From the NCBI GenBank assembly GCA_947377285.1, contig CANCFT010000018.1, positions 1 to 64,000 of the forward strand: a stretch of 64,000 bases of DNA, read 5' to 3'. Of this stretch, positions 62,838-64,000 are shown one piece after another (positions within the stretch are counted from its first letter, which is position 1; every line of letters starts with the position of its first letter). The DNA is from Bacteriovoracaceae bacterium (GTDB taxonomy: Bacteria > Bdellovibrionota > Bacteriovoracia > Bacteriovoracales > Bacteriovoracaceae). Position numbers and translations under genes: made by a program. Below the pieces are notes generated by a model, which had not been told where the DNA came from, made no database searches, and worked only from the letters and a program-made list of their open reading frames with translations.

Positions 62838-64000
62838 ATGAAGAATTATTTAATTAAATTGGCTTACTTTTCACTTTTTATACTGCTCACTTCTTGTGTG
62901 CCTAGCTCTATTACAAACAAGGCAAAGCAGTCACCATTAAAATTTACTCCAACAGCAAATACTCCAAGTGTTTCAAATACCTCGAGTAGTTCAAATCCAA
63001 CTTTTTCAAGCTTTCAAAAAGTTATTACTGATAAATGTCTTACTTGTCACAACAATAGTACTGTTGGTAATTTTTCATTAATTAAATCTGAAGCAGATTG
63101 GTTGAGATCTGGTTACATCACAGCTGGTGAATATAAAACTTCCACCCTTTATCTTTCTCTAAAGGGAGAAAATCCTACAGGTACAATGCCTAAGGGCCTG
63201 GCGCCTGCACTCGTGGCCGCTGATATTAAGTCAATTAAAGATTGGATTACTTCAACCAAGATACCAGTTGTCCCAAGTATTTCTTCTTTTACTTCCAGCT
63301 CACTTTCGATCAAAGCTGGAGATAGTATAACTTTAACTTGGTCTGTGCTGAATGCACAAACACTTAGCATCTCAGGTATTGGAGATGTTACTGGGAAAAC
63401 TTCAGTAGTTGTAACTCCAAACGCTAATAGCGTTTATACATTAACGGCAACAAGTTCTGCTGGAACTGTTTCAAGTGCCTTAACTATTAATATCGCTTCG
63501 GCATCAGCACCATTGATCAATTTGTTTACAACAAGTGCTTCATTAGTCTTTGCTGGAGGAAGTGCAACACTTAATTGGAATGTTACCAATGCAACGACTG
63601 TTAGTATTTCTGGCATCGGAGTTGTCACAGGTACTTCTAAAGTCGTTACACCTGCAGTGAATACAACTTATACATTAACCGCAACAAATACTAATGGCTC
63701 AACAATCAGTTCAGTAACTATTAATATTGCCCCTGCTCCTATAATTGCAACTTTTACGGCCAGTGCTGCCACTATTACAAATGGAGATAGCACCGCTCTT
63801 ACGTGGTCTGTAATGAATGCCACGACATTAAATATTTCTGGTATTGGCGTAGTTACAGGAACAACTAAAGTTGTTAATCCAACGACAACTACAACCTACA
63901 CCTTAACGGCGACAGGTATTGGGGGAATCGCAACTAAATCCGTCATAATTACCGTCAATCCAGCAGTAGTGGTTGTGAACCCTCCCGTTTTGACTTCCGC
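62838..64000 (+). CDS. CxxCH lipoprotein with Ig-like tandem repeats, cut by the window edge
   Basis: The frame is open from ATG 62838 to the right edge, so the 3' end is missing; about 387 residues are visible. The lipobox is LLTSC. A Ser/Thr/Asn-rich linker precedes one c-type heme motif, CLTCH (about residue 66), in a small cytochrome-like domain with a late Met (GTMPKGL). Three Ig-like or PKD-like repeats of about 75 residues follow, each with LTW or LNW followed by NAxT, then ISGIG, V(V/T)xG, YTLTAT and a closing SS strand. They are similar at DNA level too. It is probably a surface-exposed cytochrome-bearing lipoprotein. No Shine-Dalgarno is clear. Confidence 0.8.
   Translation, partial: MKNYLIKLAYFSLFILLTSCVPSSITNKAKQSPLKFTPTANTPSVSNTSSSSNPTFSSFQKVITDKCLTCHNNSTVGNFSLIKSEADWLRSGYITAGEYKTSTLYLSLKGENPTGTMPKGLAPALVAADIKSIKDWITSTKIPVVPSISSFTSSSLSIKAGDSITLTWSVLNAQTLSISGIGDVTGKTSVVVTPNANSVYTLTATSSAGTVSSALTINIASASAPLINLFTTSASLVFAGGSATLNWNVTNATTVSISGIGVVTGTSKVVTPAVNTTYTLTATNTNGSTISSVTINIAPAPIIATFTASAATITNGDSTALTWSVMNATTLNISGIGVVTGTTKVVNPTTTTTYTLTATGIGGIATKSVIITVNPAVVVVNPPVLTS

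Noticed and set aside
63149-63628. Two minus-strand frames inside the right-edge lipoprotein gene
   Set aside because: They are reverse readings of the Ig-like repeats of the plus-strand gene, which has a signal peptide, lipobox and heme motif.
1-64000. CRISPR arrays, tRNA or rRNA genes, insertion sequences, phage genes
   Set aside because: No regularly spaced repeats, no cloverleaf with CCA-type end, no transposase or integrase motifs and no terminal inverted repeats were seen by eye; a covariance-model scan would be needed to exclude small RNAs.

Overview
The window is about 64 kb of AT-rich bacterial chromosome (roughly 35% GC by eye) that is almost fully coding. I see no tRNA, rRNA, insertion sequence, prophage or CRISPR array. 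The gene set suggests a Gram-negative member of the Bdellovibrionota, probably the Bacteriovorax side. The evidence is many secreted, cysteine-containing proteins of unknown function, numerous stand-alone receiver domains, a CFI-box C-terminal domain, a histone-fold protein, PilZ-like proteins, LspA-dependent lipoproteins and beta-barrel proteins. The taxonomic call is inference; no marker gene was compared by search.

Layout. 1-2.2 kb: the end of a large secreted protein gene that is open at the left edge. 2.4-12 kb: a respiratory or surface-redox island. A leftward five-gene operon encodes two CxxCH proteins, a twin-arginine DUF1501-type protein, a lipoprotein-like protein and an LspA signal peptidase fused to a HAMP-like tail. 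A rightward operon encodes a CxxCH beta-barrel protein, a second barrel-like protein, a YceI-like protein and a monoheme lipoprotein. 12-17.4 kb: a triple YbjQ protein, thioredoxin, a metallo-beta-lactamase lipoprotein and a large secreted unknown. 17.5-24.7 kb: a dienelactone-hydrolase-like enzyme and the 2-oxoglutarate dehydrogenase genes (sucA, sucB, lpdA) with a methyltransferase inserted. 24.8-34.9 kb: YchJ, a methyltransferase, an exonuclease-DinG helicase, a BolA/Grx4 pair, a receiver, a CFI-box protein, a class IV aminotransferase and rpsD. 35-42 kb: a NadD-like enzyme overlapping a zinc-finger/histone-fold gene, PBP4, DedA and small secreted proteins. 42-47.5 kb: a TolC-EmrA-EmrB-TetR efflux operon with a perfect 42-bp palindrome over its promoter. 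47.6-54.4 kb: a CDF zinc exporter, glutaminase, MscS, UspA, a duplicated receiver/PilZ-like protein and a secreted nuclease. 54.4-57.4 kb: two small basic proteins and a signalling operon joining a diadenylate-cyclase-like protein, an Hpt protein and a receiver, beside a divergent receiver. 57.5-62.1 kb: a ScfR/RamB-like regulator divergent from a fused malate synthase-isocitrate lyase gene. 62.2-64 kb: a small Ala/Lys-rich protein and a CxxCH lipoprotein with Ig-like repeats that runs off the right edge.

The parts that most deserve attention are the DAC-like/Hpt/receiver operon, the zinc-finger histone-fold protein, the fused glyoxylate-bypass enzyme with its symmetric operator array and retained internal ribosome binding site, and the LspA-HAMP gene co-transcribed with two proteins carrying an unusual lipobox. 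At larger scale, several genes have a good -10 element only 5-9 bases before the start codon, which suggests leaderless mRNAs. The tetranucleotide GGCC is several-fold commoner than base composition predicts.
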